From assembly GCA_029378245.1 (NCBI GenBank), contig JARKIF010000020.1, positions 186,001 through 250,000 of the forward strand: DNA of 64,000 nucleotides, in the 5' to 3' direction. The position numbers and the translations under genes were made by a program. Every line of letters starts with the position of its first letter. The first letter of the stretch is position 1. The notes under the pieces are model-generated. The model was not told the DNA's origin, made no database searches, and saw nothing but the letters and a program-made list of their open reading frames with translations. Shown piece by piece: positions 46,694 through 57,723 of the stretch. The stretch is from Roridomyces roridus (taxonomy: Eukaryota; Basidiomycota; Agaricomycetes; Agaricales; Mycenaceae).

Positions 46694-47732
46694 TCAAACC
46701 AACGCGACCTCCTCCGTATGCTTCCAGACCTTCTCCACGGTGTCAGTATCAAAATAATCCTGCTTGAGGACATAATCTGCGCCCTTGTCATCCGTCAGCT
46801 TCGCACCCGGAACCGCGTTCAACAGCGCGTAAAGCTGATGCTCGCCCGCATCCTCGAACGAGTATGCAAATAACTTCAACAACGGCGTCAAACTGTTCGC
46901 CCAGCGGAGTGCCGGGGTGTTGGAGTTCCGGAGGATATCGGTTGCGACGGTGCCTGGATAACTGTGGATGAAAGAGAGGCCGGGATGCCGGTCGGCGAAG
47001 CCCTTGGTGAAGATAAGTACTGGTTTGCGCCATGGAGAAAAGGTAAGTTCCAACCTTGACCATGCAGTCATTGTACGTGGGTCCCGCCAATGCAGCGTTC
47101 AAAACACTGAAGTGCTTCTTGAGCCCAAGGTCGTCGAGGTCGATCTTCCCACCATGCTTGGCCCCGAGAACAGAGATGACTTTCGCGTCCTCGCCCGCCT
47201 TTTGAGCCGCTTTCAGCGCGGGCATCAAATCCCGTATAAAGCGCCATCGCCCGTAGTAATGCACCGCTAGCTTGCGATCGATCCCTTCCTCCGTTTCATC
47301 CCGCCCGTTCAACGTGAGCACCCCAGTCGACAGCGCGAGGAAGTTGATCTTGGGGAATCGAGCGAGGAGCTCTGCAGACGTGCGCCCCACGTTCTTCATC
47401 AACGACACGTCGCACTCGACGAATTCGTGCTTGACCCCAGTTGCAGTGGGTTTGGGGAACGTCGCGATGATAGCTTCGCCTGCGGCGCGATTTCGACCAA
47501 CGAGTACGATATGGGCGTTGCCTTTTGTGTGCCGCGCAAAGGCTTCCGCCATGCCTCGCCCGATGCCGGACGTCCCGCCCACGAAGATGGCCACGGGAGT
47601 GCCGTAGGAGGGTGTGAATCGCGCGTTGAAGGCGCGGACGGTGGAGAGCGACGGCATTCGGTGAGATATGTTAAGAGCGAGAAAGGACACCACGGGGAGC
47701 AGAAGTGCGAGGAAGAGGAGGGAGAAGTGCAT
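46694..47732 (-). CDS. Short-chain dehydrogenase/reductase with N-terminal hydrophobic segment
   Basis: Complement(46694..47002,47055..47732), 328 aa, one 52-bp phase-0 intron (donor GTTGGA, acceptor ACCAAG). Rossmann motif GGTSGIGRGMAEAFA at about residues 52-66, LVGRN cofactor-binding strand, CDVSLMKNV, then FLALSTG in place of NNAG and HPGLSFIHSYPGTVATDI near the end. The usual YxxxK pair is not obvious; KLAVHYYGRWRFI is typical of an atypical fungal SDR group. The N-terminus (FSLLFLALLLPVVSFLAL) could be a membrane anchor; the more conserved start may be MPSLSTV at 47657. NAD(P)H-dependent oxidoreductase; substrate unknown. Confidence 0.82.
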
Positions 47733-48381
47733 GTCAAGTTGATGTCAAGCTGTAAAAACGAGCCGTTCGGCAAACTTACATACGCGTCAGCCATGATTTG
47801 TAACATTTGTTTCGTCATTGTGGCTGCGTCATAGGTTGGATACAATCCAGGATCCTGCCACGCACAATACCTACAAGGCTGAAAGATAGCGGAGCGAGAG
47901 TCTTCCTCGATGTTCCTCGAGAATCGACATTCACCGACATTTCCAAGGGTCACAGATCCTAAACTCCTGGTAGTTGAAACAAGCTACGCCCAACGAGCCA
48001 CTAAGACTTTGGGATGGAACAGGACTGGAAGCAATAATAATGAATGGCTAATGTGTATCAAAATAGAATTTCAACTCTCGGAATACCCCAGGTTCAAGAG
48101 AGCACATCCTTTCGTGCATCGTTGCACGCATGCCAACCGGTACTTGGGTGCAGTGGAAGAAAGAATCAGGCCTCGATCAGAGTCAAGAGGAACCAAGATG
48201 GGTTCTTCCACGGAATCAAACTACAGACCAGGTCTCACATCCCAGCACCAAAGCGCAGACGCTGGTTCGATTCCGCCCTGCGCATGCTTGGGGGCGCCGG
48301 TGTGACCCATTTTTTTTTTAATCCCAACCCATCTTGGAACCGCCCAGTAAATTTTTCCCCGTCGACATTCTCAACTTCTAC
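47733..48381. other. Intergenic, one B-box-like site
   Basis: CTGGTTCGATTCCGCC near 48250 matches the dispersed tRNA-like family. No gene is supported. Confidence 0.4.
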
Positions 48382-50395
48382 TCATACAAAAGTAAAGTCG
48401 CTCAAAAAAGCCTCCCCCTCCTTTCCCTCAAGCACCTGTGACTTGAACTCGTGCGGCAGTGAACCCATCCCCTGCTTGACACTCTCCACGAATTCCGGGT
48501 GAGTGTCGATGGCCACGACGGGGAGAGACTCGAGAATCACGCTTCCCGCGGGAATTTCCCCACAGCGCGACTGCACCATAGGGAAAAACGACGCGTCGAC
48601 GGCCTCGTGTTCGCCCTTGCATGCATACACCAGCGATCTGAGCACGGGGCAGATATTATTCGCTGCCGCCTTCATCGTCATCGTCATCGCACTCCACACC
48701 TCCTCCATCTCGTTGTTCATCGGGTTGCCGCACGAAATCCCCAACGTCCTGAGAGCCTGAGTTTCTCTGAGGACTTTGACGATCTCCTCCGCCGTCGTGT
48801 TCATATAATCGTCGTCCAGGTAGAGCTGAGTCAGGAATCTGCCTGAGGAAGAGCGGCGGAGGAACGATGGGACGGCAGTGTAAGGCGCACAGACGGCGAG
48901 ATTTTCGAGTGCAGGCCCCGCCGTGACGTGCGTCAAGAACTGCGCTTCGGACCCCGCACCCAGTTTCAAGTGACGAAGGTGCGGGAGGACGGCGTGTTTG
49001 CCGGCAGGATAATCGACAAGGGGCTCCACCCTTATGAAGCCCAGACCACATTGGACTAGCCTGGACGCGGTCAGGAGGACGTCGAAATTTTGTTGCGCTG
49101 TACACGAGGCGCGGTAATGGGTAATCTGATGCCACGGGGCGGTGAGTACGTACGGAGATCGTAAACGGAGATTGCTGTCTGTTAGGAGCAATTTGCGCAG
49201 AGCGGGGGCCGTGGATAGGTAGCTGTGTCCTTCAACAGGCTGGATGTTGACCTGGATTAATACGAATTCGCGGAGCTGTGGAATTCGGTCGTGCAGGCCG
49301 GACAACGCGAGGATAGGTTTCGCCACACCTCTGATATGCGCATGGAAGACACAGCACCGATGAGAATGCTCGAGAAGAGCGTCGAACTAGGGCTCTCTGG
49401 TGGTCAGCCGAACCGCGCAATCGCAGATTCATACAGATTTCGAGAGTTGCGTTGCCGGATCGGGCGAGTTGGGTTTCAATCATGGACAGTGGGTAGATTT
49501 TGTCGAGGGCAAGGGACCGACTCCCAGGCTCGTAAATTGTGAGGCAGCGCCAGAGCAATGAGGTAGAGAGGTGCCGTGTTCCGCCAGGTCCTACATATAT
49601 GGCCCAGGAGCCACGGTGGAGCACCAATGCTGCGCGTGCCCACCTTCCGCGTGTACGAGAGATGGGTGAAGATCTCGTAGAGCAACTCTCCAGGTATACG
49701 GCGAACGGGAGACAGAAGGGCGGTGCGCGCCTCGATGCAGCGTTCTATCTCGTCAAGTGGCGGGTTGGTATGGGGCATGGCTCTGAGTTCATCCAGCCGC
49801 TCGCGATTTTCATCCAGGAATCGACGGATGAGCCAAGGGGCTTCAAAAATGCGAATTTCTTATATGGGGTCTCCAATGTGTGATGTAGACTCCTGGGAGT
49901 ATATGAAAAATTATTTGAGGCCAATCGGCCCAGCGGTTGTTGAGGAGGAATGAAAAAGATTATTACTATATCGGTGGGGAGGGGTAGGTACAGCCACTAC
50001 CAAATACGGTAACTTCATGAGTAGGAGTTTGCGGGAGTTCGATTCAGTAAGCCGGCAAAAGTTTGGAGCATTTTTTATTCGCTACTTGAACACCTTTTGA
50101 GTGGCCTGATAGACTCAACAGGCATTATGTAGACATAAAATATATATTCCTTCGATACTGGGGCACTTGTGTAGTGTACTGAGGCGATGTTGCCCGGAGA
50201 TAATGCCTAAAAAGGAAGATCTGATGGCATCGATCATTACGTAGGGAGGGAGGGTCCTCGGACCCTCTGAAAAAAAAAAATTGGAAGGTATGTTACATTT
50301 TTCTTATCGTTGAAGCCCCTTGGGATGAGCACGATTTCTTCCTCATCGGGAGGGTCATTCGATTCCAAAAGATGGACGAATGGGGAAGACTGCAT
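48382..50395 (-). pseudogene. F-box pseudogene (copy 4) split by a hAT-like MITE
   Basis: The gene begins at 50395 (MQSSPFVHLLESNDPPDEEEIVL), is broken after the codons for VLI by a 489-bp insertion (49834-50322), and resumes with RRFLDENRERLDELRAMP. The F-box block IPGELLYEIFTHLSY is intact, but the frame shifts after CRTWRNT (about 49570) and again after the SADHQRAL block (about 49375), then runs on as RIPQLREFVLIQ to a stop at 48382. It therefore carries at least two frameshifts plus the insertion. The nearest readable relatives are copies 1 and 3. Confidence 0.88.
49834..50322. mobile_element. hAT-like MITE inside the F-box pseudogene
   Basis: Perfect 13-bp terminal inverted repeats CAAGGGGCTTCAA (49834-49846) and TTGAAGCCCCTTG (50310-50322). 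The 8-bp word GGATGAGC flanks it on both sides (49826-49833 and 50323-50330), and the paralogues show this word only once at that codon position, so the insertion is proven by comparison. CA-initial short TIRs with an 8-bp target-site duplication are the hAT signature. The interior is A/T-rich with no transposase frame. Confidence 0.9.
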
Positions 50396-50671
50396 TCTTT
50401 GACCAGTGTCAGATTTGTCCGGAATTGCATTGTACTCTCACCTCTGCTCAGCAGCTCTGATATCGTGGACGGAGGCAAGAAGGAGGAGGGATTCTGATGA
50501 CGTGGCGTGACTGGAATCATCACGATCACGATCCGAATGTCCGATCATTGATGGTTTCCTTCAACTAGGCAAGTGGGGTATTGAGCTTGTATGCACCAAC
50601 AATTCTATTTGGAGGGAAGGTTTTCGAATTGCAGGCAAACCAATTTAATTCTAGTACATCGTACAATCATA
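50396..50671. other. Short spacer between F-box pseudogene and synthetase stop
   Basis: Contains the leader of the F-box pseudogene, similar to the leaders of copies 1 and 3 (GGACAAATCTGACACTGG on the minus strand). Nothing else seen. Confidence 0.4.
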
Positions 50672-53600
50672 TCACTGTTGTTGAAGAAAAGCAGCCATCC
50701 GCCTATCCCCCAAGACTCCCAAATGCCCCACACCAGTGAGATAACAATGGGTGACGGGCTTCAAGCATCGACTCGCCCCAAGGTCCCCCCACTCCCTACG
50801 CACATCCTCCTCCATCTTCGCCGCCAGCCCAAATTCCGCTGTGATGGCGCTCATCGGAGCATTCACCTTGGATACCCAATGAGTGAACGACTCGGCGTAC
50901 GTAGGCCCGGAATCCTGATCCTGATTCGCCGGTGGGAGGAACGTAGCGAGGAAGTCGAGCAACGAACTCATCGTGCGGTGCCGGACTGACATGTACCTGC
51001 GTTGAATTGCCATTGCTTCAGATCCACCCACGCCTCCTGCCGCATCTTCCATATTCAGAACCTCCGCAAACATCTTGGCCAAATCGCTATCGGGTCCATA
51101 TAGCGGGTCAAGGTTAACATTCTGGATGATATGTTGACCAAGCGCATCAACATGCGCCCGGCGCGTCCCCTCATCCTTCAGAGCCGCAGCGATACCCGGA
51201 GAAGTCCACAAGAGGGGAAAATGATCGATGAACGACACTTGCAAGACCTCCTCTCCGGCCTCTTCCAGCATCTTGGTAATCGCCACGACGACGACGCTGG
51301 ACCCCGAGTAGCTTACCAGGCGATAGGGCCCTTTTGGGCGCTTTGCCTGGATTTTAGCGAGGAGGAAAGAGGCGAGGGCGGAGAAGGGTTCGATTGGGGC
51401 GGATTCTAGGATTTGGATGCCCCAGATTGTGCCGGAGAAGTTGGCCCGGAGAGCGATGATGGCGTCGAGGGTGCCGCGTACGCCGGGGAAGACGATAAAC
51501 GGAACACCGCCGTCTGAACGTAACTCGACGACTGTCTCGTCGGATGCAGTGAAGCTGGAAGGGGCGCTGGGTTCTGCGGGCGCCGGCGCTGTTTGATCGA
51601 TCTCTGTCTGTGAAAGACCCCCGCCAACCAGAGCTTCGAGGAAGGATGATAGTTCCGAGATGGTGGGGCGTGCGTAGACGAGTTGTTGTGGGATTGCGGC
51701 AGCTGCGTTGTCAAGTTTGCGCGAACGAAGACCTTTGGTGATATGCAACCGGAAGACCGTCGCAGCGAGGCTGTCGAATCCCTGCTGGCGTAGATCCATC
51801 GTCGGTGAGATGCTCGTGAAATTGCAGACGACGGCTGCAACCTCCATCAACCATGGTTGGATGTATTCTGTCGTCCAAATGGTTGGAGCTTTAATCGAAT
51901 CCACGGCATGTTCCTCCGCCGTGGTGTATCTGGGATGTACTTGTCAGTTTACACATCAGAACAGCAAGTGAAGGTACTCGCAAGGCGTCGATTTCAGGTG
52001 TATACAACTTGATAGCAGCTTTCCGCATAACCGTCCCCTTGCCTGCACGTGGAAGTGGTTTCTCATGCGATGTGAAGAGTATCATTTCTTTGAAGATCCG
52101 GCTGAACCCCGGTGCAATGGCGTTGGCTTCCTCAATCACTGGCCTGTTTATATTTATTCAGCATCGTACTGCCATAGTGTAATAAACGCATCAAATCTTG
52201 TTCCTCAACTCTGCGAGCTGTGCCTCATCCTTGACGTCCATTTGCTCTTCGGGAATCAGTTCGATGAGAACCCCAGTTTGTTGGCGCTCGTGACCAAACA
52301 CGACGACGCCCTTGACGCTATGGTGCAGTTAGACTATGTCCAGGACGGATGGAAGCAGTGTACACACAGTGGGCTACTGATAATAATGTTCTCCAACGGC
52401 ACAGGAACTGTTTTCTCGCCGGAGGTATGTACGATGGTATCGTCAAGACGTCCAACGCTGAATATTCGCCAGTCAAGTCCACTCGGTAATAATGTTGAAA
52501 GATACCCACATTCGCCACAAATCCTTCTTCGTCGGATGGTTCACACAGAGATCGGAAGTCGCATACCCCTTGACATCAGGCAGATTCAACACCAGCGGGA
52601 CATACGTCTCCGTAGCCTGCACAGAATTCATACTCGGCCCAAATCCAAAATGACAAAACACGCACGAGAACTTGACACTCAAACGTCCCATCACCCTGTG
52701 GCGCCCACCTCACCTTGACGCGGTCCCCGATGCGGAACCACGCCCAATCTTTGCGATCCTCTTCACGCGCAGACAAGGATGCGATTCCACTGGTTTCCGT
52801 CGTCCCGTACGCGTTGATTAGGCGGATGCCCGCGTTGACGTATGCGTCGCCGATACGTTGGGGCAGCGGACCGCCGCCCCATATCTATTTGATCTCAGCG
52901 ATTGATTTAATGCATCTCAACGGGAACGAACGATCGAATCCATCTTCTGCTTCAAATACTCGAATGCTTGGGGATCGTTGAACCACGTAACGAGGAAGGT
53001 GGGCACGGTGCTGATGGTTCGCGAGTTTGTCCTGCGCGCATGGTCGAGGACGTTGTCCGGAGACGCGCTCATGGGTAGAGCATCCGGTGTGATGGCTCGC
53101 GGCGGGAACACCGCAGCGTGAATCCCACATAGCGGCCGAACGAGCTGGGAACCGATCCCGTAGATGTGAAATGGCGGGAGGCCCATAATGGCTGCAGGCG
53201 GCTGGATTTGTGCGCGCATGTCGATGGTCGAGACTGCTGGGTGGTGAGGAAGGGAGAAACAGGGTGCAAGTCAGACGCACTAGCGATCACATGGTTGAGC
53301 ATGCGATAGTTCCAGGGAATTGCTTTCGGAAAACCCGTACTACCGGAGGAATGGATATACATGAGGAGGTCGTCCGGTTCTGGATGGGCGTTCCCCTCTG
53401 GATAGGGTTGGAATGCGCATTCTGGGGTTTCGACGCCGAGATTGGGGTAGAGTTGTGCGAGGGATGGAACTTCATCGACGCTGAGAGTGAATTCAGGATC
53501 GGCCTCTGCGATGTGTTGCTCAAGTCGGGATAACAGCGGGGCGAGGGTGACACGCGTCGCTACGATATGGTGACAAGACGATGCTTGCAAAAGTTGTAGG

Positions 53601-53990
53601 ATCGCGGGTGGAGAGTTTCTCGGCGAGATGGGAAATGGCTGCTCTGGGAATCAAGCCGATGTGGAGGGAGACAAGTAGAGCACGTACGATGAGATTGGCA
53701 GTCATGAGGCCGACAAAGATGGCGTTGTAGACCATAGTATCCGACTCGGCGATAATGGCGACGACTTTGCCATCTTTGCCTTCGCGATTTGGACGTAGGA
53801 GATGAGCAGCTCGATGCGTAGCTCGACCGAATTCGAGGTGAGTGATTGTGACAACGTCGTTGGACTCAGCATACACGTAGCAGGGATCCAAGGGACACCG
53901 TGCTAGATTCCTGGAGACGAGGCCGGGGAGTGTGTCGAGTGCCATGGGCGGAAGGAGGAGGGCACGGGCTGCACGTACGGCTTCATGCAT
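50672..53990 (-). CDS. A-T-TE tridomain NRPS-like synthetase
   Basis: Nine exons, 975 aa: complement(50672..51929,51982..52143,52192..52317,52368..52457,52510..52616,52666..52884,52932..53236,53281..53638,53688..53990). Adenylation motifs: HSSGSTGFPKA, PFHIYG, NAYGTTETSG, GRLDDTIVHTSGEKTVP and LPRAGKGTVMRKAAI (A10 Lys). Carrier domain DLRQQGFDSLAA (Ser for the phosphopantetheine arm). Thioesterase with YRLVSYSGSS nucleophile region and GVGHLGVLG histidine. Size and order match basidiomycete A-T-TE enzymes such as the atromentin synthetases, which activate an aryl or acyl acid and release a condensed product; the substrate here is unknown. Intron 7 (52144-52191) starts AT, not GT, and intron 8 (51930-51981) starts GC; the former may be a lesion. 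Confidence 0.82.
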
Positions 53991-54526
53991 GACTAAAAGT
54001 TGACTAAAAGCGTCACGAGTCCAGCGTTGCCGGCGGCACGGTAGAAAAAGAAGGTCTGGACCTCCGCGACGGGGGTCCGAGTGGGCACTCCATCAGAACA
54101 TGCGCAGGCGGCCATTGAAGACGACGGTAAGTAGATGGAGAAGACAAGAGTTTTGATGCCTTACAAACAAATCCAAAGCCTGTCCAACGTGATGGGCCAT
54201 CATGGAGCCAAGCAGAAAAAGTTCTCCGGCAACTTGCCGGCAACTTTTTCTCTTTGTGGTCTCTCGAGCCTCGGCGGCCACTGGAAAAAATCACACAGCG
54301 CACTATCTCCATCGACTGTTGGCCATCGGCCGACCTCATGTCCGGACCGTGCCCAACACTACGGACCATCAGTAGCCTCCGGTTTTCGGACTTCCCGCCG
54401 ACGTCTGAACCCCGCCAACGATTGGCGGAGCTTTGCCGACGGCGATCAAACTCGGTTGATTGGCAGTTGACAAAAGTGACTCAAATCTCCCTCTCTCCCG
54501 CACCCTCCGCCCCTGCAGTGCCTCTC
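53991..54526. other. Divergent intergenic region
   Basis: Shared upstream region between the synthetase (-) and the CNNM-type gene (+). It contains an imperfect palindrome, AGTTCTCCGGCAACTTGCCGGCAACT, near 54218 (shown only in part: CCGGCAACTTGCCGG is the symmetrical core). No gene is seen. Confidence 0.4.
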
Positions 54527-56612
54527 ATGCGCTCACCAGCCCTCCTCCTACTCATCCGCTGCGTCATGGCTTCACCGCTCCTCTCCACCCTTCACATGCA
54601 CATCCAAAAGGCCAAAAAGACACACACGCACCCCGAGCCCTGGTCCGCTGAATTCTGGGAGAAAATCGGCATTAGTGCAGTCCTCGTCCTGCTCGGAGGT
54701 GTCTTTGCTGGGTGCGTCGACGTCGCGTTTTCATGACATGCTGACTCTCACCCTGGGCAGACTGACACTGGGCCTGATGGGCCTTGATGAGCTGCACCTC
54801 CGCGTCCTCGCCATGTCTTCCGAGGATCCAAAGGAGAAAAAGAACGCAACCAAGGGTGGGGTATATATGACTATTCTCTCGATTGTGGAGCTTCACCGTG
54901 TTACAGTTCTTGCGTTGATGCAAAAAGGACGACATTGGGTCCTAGTGGTGGGTTATGTGCCCTCATCTGCTCGCCATGATTTACTAAGACGCTCAGGTTC
55001 TACTGCTCGGGAATGTGGTGCGTATGCCTCGACTACTACCTCTCCTTTTCTCACTTTGGCAGATCGTCAACGAAAGCTTGCCGGTGTTTCTGGACAGTGC
55101 CGTCCGTCCCGTCCCCTTCCATCTAGTCATCTGCTCACACCTCGATAGATCGGTGGTGGCTTGGCCGCAGTGGCTCTTTCCACGACATCTATAGGTGCGT
55201 CTCATTTTCCGACATAATCCCGCTCACGATTCCTCCCAGTTATCTTCGGGTCAGTTTGCCGCTTCCGCTCCGAGTCACTTGTAAGCTGAGCGCTGAATTC
55301 CTGTTCCACAGCGAGTATGATTATCACGCACTTATCTGCCCACACCCTCCCTCACCCACACATCACACACAGAATCATCCCACAAGCCATCTCCGTACGC
55401 TACGGCCTCTCCATCGGCGCCGCCTGCGCACCCTTTGTAAAATTCCTCATGTACTCACTGGCCCCCATCGCATACCCCATCGCCAAGCTCCTCGACTCGG
55501 TCCTCGGGCACAACGAGACGCACACGTACAAAAAGGCCGAGCTCAAAAGTTTTTTGCAGTTCCATCGGACGGGGCAGGAACCGCTGAGGGATGATGAGAT
55601 TGGGATTTTGAATGGCGTGTTGGAGTTGAATGGGAAGAGGGTGGAGGAGATTATGACTCCGATGAAGGTGAGCGGTGTATTTTGTGTCATTTGGAGGCAA
55701 GTGATGATTCGGGAACATAATATAGGATGTCGTGACGCTGGCGGCGGACGCGATACTCGATGATAACTTGGTTGAGATGATGTACGTGTCGAAGTACTGC
55801 GAGTTGTTGATGCTGAATCACTCGACACCAGTCTGCTAAGCGGATACTCACGTTTTCCGGTGCACGAAAAAGGCAGACCCGACGCGTTCATTGGGCTTCT
55901 GCTCATCAAAAAGGTGTGTCTCTTCCAGGTACTTGTCAATCACTGAGATATCCGACCCAGCTCCTTAAATACGACCCGTCCCTCGGTCTCCCCGTGTCCC
56001 ACTTTGCGCTCTCGATACTCCCCGAAGCGCCTCCTACGATCAATTGTTTCCAAGCTCTTGATTATTTGTACGTCTGCCATACATATCACAATGAAGCGCT
56101 GAGTTGGTACATATAGCCAAACGGGGCGCGCACATCTACTGCTCATCAGTCGCACCCCTGGCGTAGCCGGCGGTGCGATTGGTGTTATCACTCTGGAAGG
56201 TGGGCTGGTTGAATAGTCCCTTTATATTTGCGCTCATGAATCTACGTCAGATATCATCGAGGCACGTTTTATTCTCGTTGAGTAGGATGCAGAAACTGAT
56301 CTCGCTGGTTCCCAGGAAATACTTTCGGAAGAGATCGTCGATGAAACAGACCGGTATGAGGATAATGTGTCGAAGCGACAGGCGAAGAGGGTGACGACTG
56401 CAGCTGTCATGCGCGGGTGCGTCTGCTTGCGTTTCAATTTCATTCTTCATGTACGAACAAACATTAATATGAGGCGAACAAGGATCGTCGAGCGCAGACG
56501 CAACGCTTCAGCCACGCGTTCTTTGAACCACACACCGCTGACGCCGCTCATCGATATCGAGGGCCTTAATGGGAGTTATAAGAGTGGGAGGAGTTATGGC
56601 AGTATGCGGTAG
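54527..56612 (+). CDS. CNNM/Mam3-type transporter with CBS domains, 16 exons
   Basis: 434 aa, exons 54527-54711, 54761-54855, 54907-54947, 54997-55017, 55063-55101, 55149-55194, 55240-55249, 55312-55314, 55373-55667, 55726-55781, 55832-55913, 55961-56067, 56117-56199, 56251-56261, 56316-56416, 56483-56612. DUF21/CNNM core: [25 protein letters not shown] across exons 1-2, VNESLPVFLDSAIGGG, VIFGEIIPQAIS, RYGLSIGAACAPFVKFLMY; then CBS region VEEIMTPMKDVVTLAAD, SGYSRFPVHEKG, FIGLLLIKK, GVITLEDIIEEILSEEIVDETD. These membrane proteins handle Mg2+ or other metals at the vacuole or plasma membrane. The conserved Glu of FGEIIPQ depends on a 3-nt exon (CGA, 55312-55314). Intron 14 (56262-56315) has a GC donor. 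All 16 exons keep frame. Confidence 0.88.
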
Positions 56613-57723
56613 CCGGTGGGGAATTCAGGGTACGCTTTGAGCTGTGTTTATCGGGTTTTTAACTTGCTTTAAATTTCTTGCTTGGAATTCAGTTTACGGC
56701 AGCAAACTTTCAGATTTTCCGTGAAGTTCTTGTCGCACTTCTGAAACGACTTGCCTGCCTCGTTTGGGTATGTCGCCGAGTCGGTTTTGAGACTACAAGA
56801 CTCGGTTTAACTTCCCAGTTACACTGAGGACCGATTTCTATGTACGTGTCTTGGGAGTGATCCGTTCGATTTGGGCTCTACCCACTATGTCACGGAGACG
56901 GTCTTCTTTTTTTTCGGCTTTTCTTCATTCCACTCAAGTACTAAGTACCTGCAAATCATGCAGCTGGGGCATCCTTCGAGCAGGCACACAAAAATGCTTG
57001 AATTTGTGATTCCACACGCGGCACGCCAGAATTCTCAAGCATTTACAATGTTGCTTCATCCGCCGGTGTAAGTTTAGTCTGATAAAAAAAGGTCCACCTT
57101 TTACCAATCCGAACAATAGTACCACATAGTTGCCGATGCACCACCTTCAGTATCTCTTTCCGTTGAATTCACTTTCAGCCCACGCACAAGGCACCCAAGT
57201 TAACATCCTGGTCCCGTCCATGGAGGAAAAGAGACGATTTGGAGGGTCTGTTTGTCAATTCTAGCGGCCGATGGGATATCGACTCCGATGGTTCGAATCC
57301 ATTCGCTGCGGCGCTGCGGTTGATCAGAAGACGTCGAAGTTTTGCCCTCCCCAAGTCTAGTCTGCATAAAGATCTCAAGGCAAATTGAATAGTGGCCACT
57401 GCTCAGCTGCCCCGACGGGGTCGGTGGCATACCTGGGTCCTCCTAGGTACGTAGGCTGTCAATGTGACATGTAGGCCGTCAATATGTGTGGTCATATGAT
57501 TTGTGCGGCAGCAGGAATGCTGCGAAAGATATCTACCTGGCAAGCCAAATTGAATTTCGGTGCGCAGTTTACACCGACGGGGGCGGTGGAAACCCAGGTC
57601 CTAGTAATTGTATGTAAGCGCAGAGGAAACGTATATAAATGCCGCTCCCCTTCCACTTGGTGTTCTCAAAACCCCCACATCCAGCAATTCCACCGACTAC
57701 AACAACGTTAACTGATCATCCGG
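56613..57723. other. Intergenic, one T-arm-like site
   Basis: A GATGG-TTCGAAT-CCATT hairpin near 57288 fits a tRNA T-arm but has no partner arms. Related words CCTGGGTCCTCCTAGGTACGTA (57430) and ACCCAGGTCCTAGTA (57591) occur in opposite sense. No gene is supported. Confidence 0.4.

Noticed and set aside
46685..54000. A biosynthetic cluster formed by SDR, A-T-TE synthetase and methyltransferase
   Set aside because: The genes are separated by an F-box pseudogene and a housekeeping-type CNNM gene, the methyltransferase appears broken, and no transporter or regulator is adjacent.
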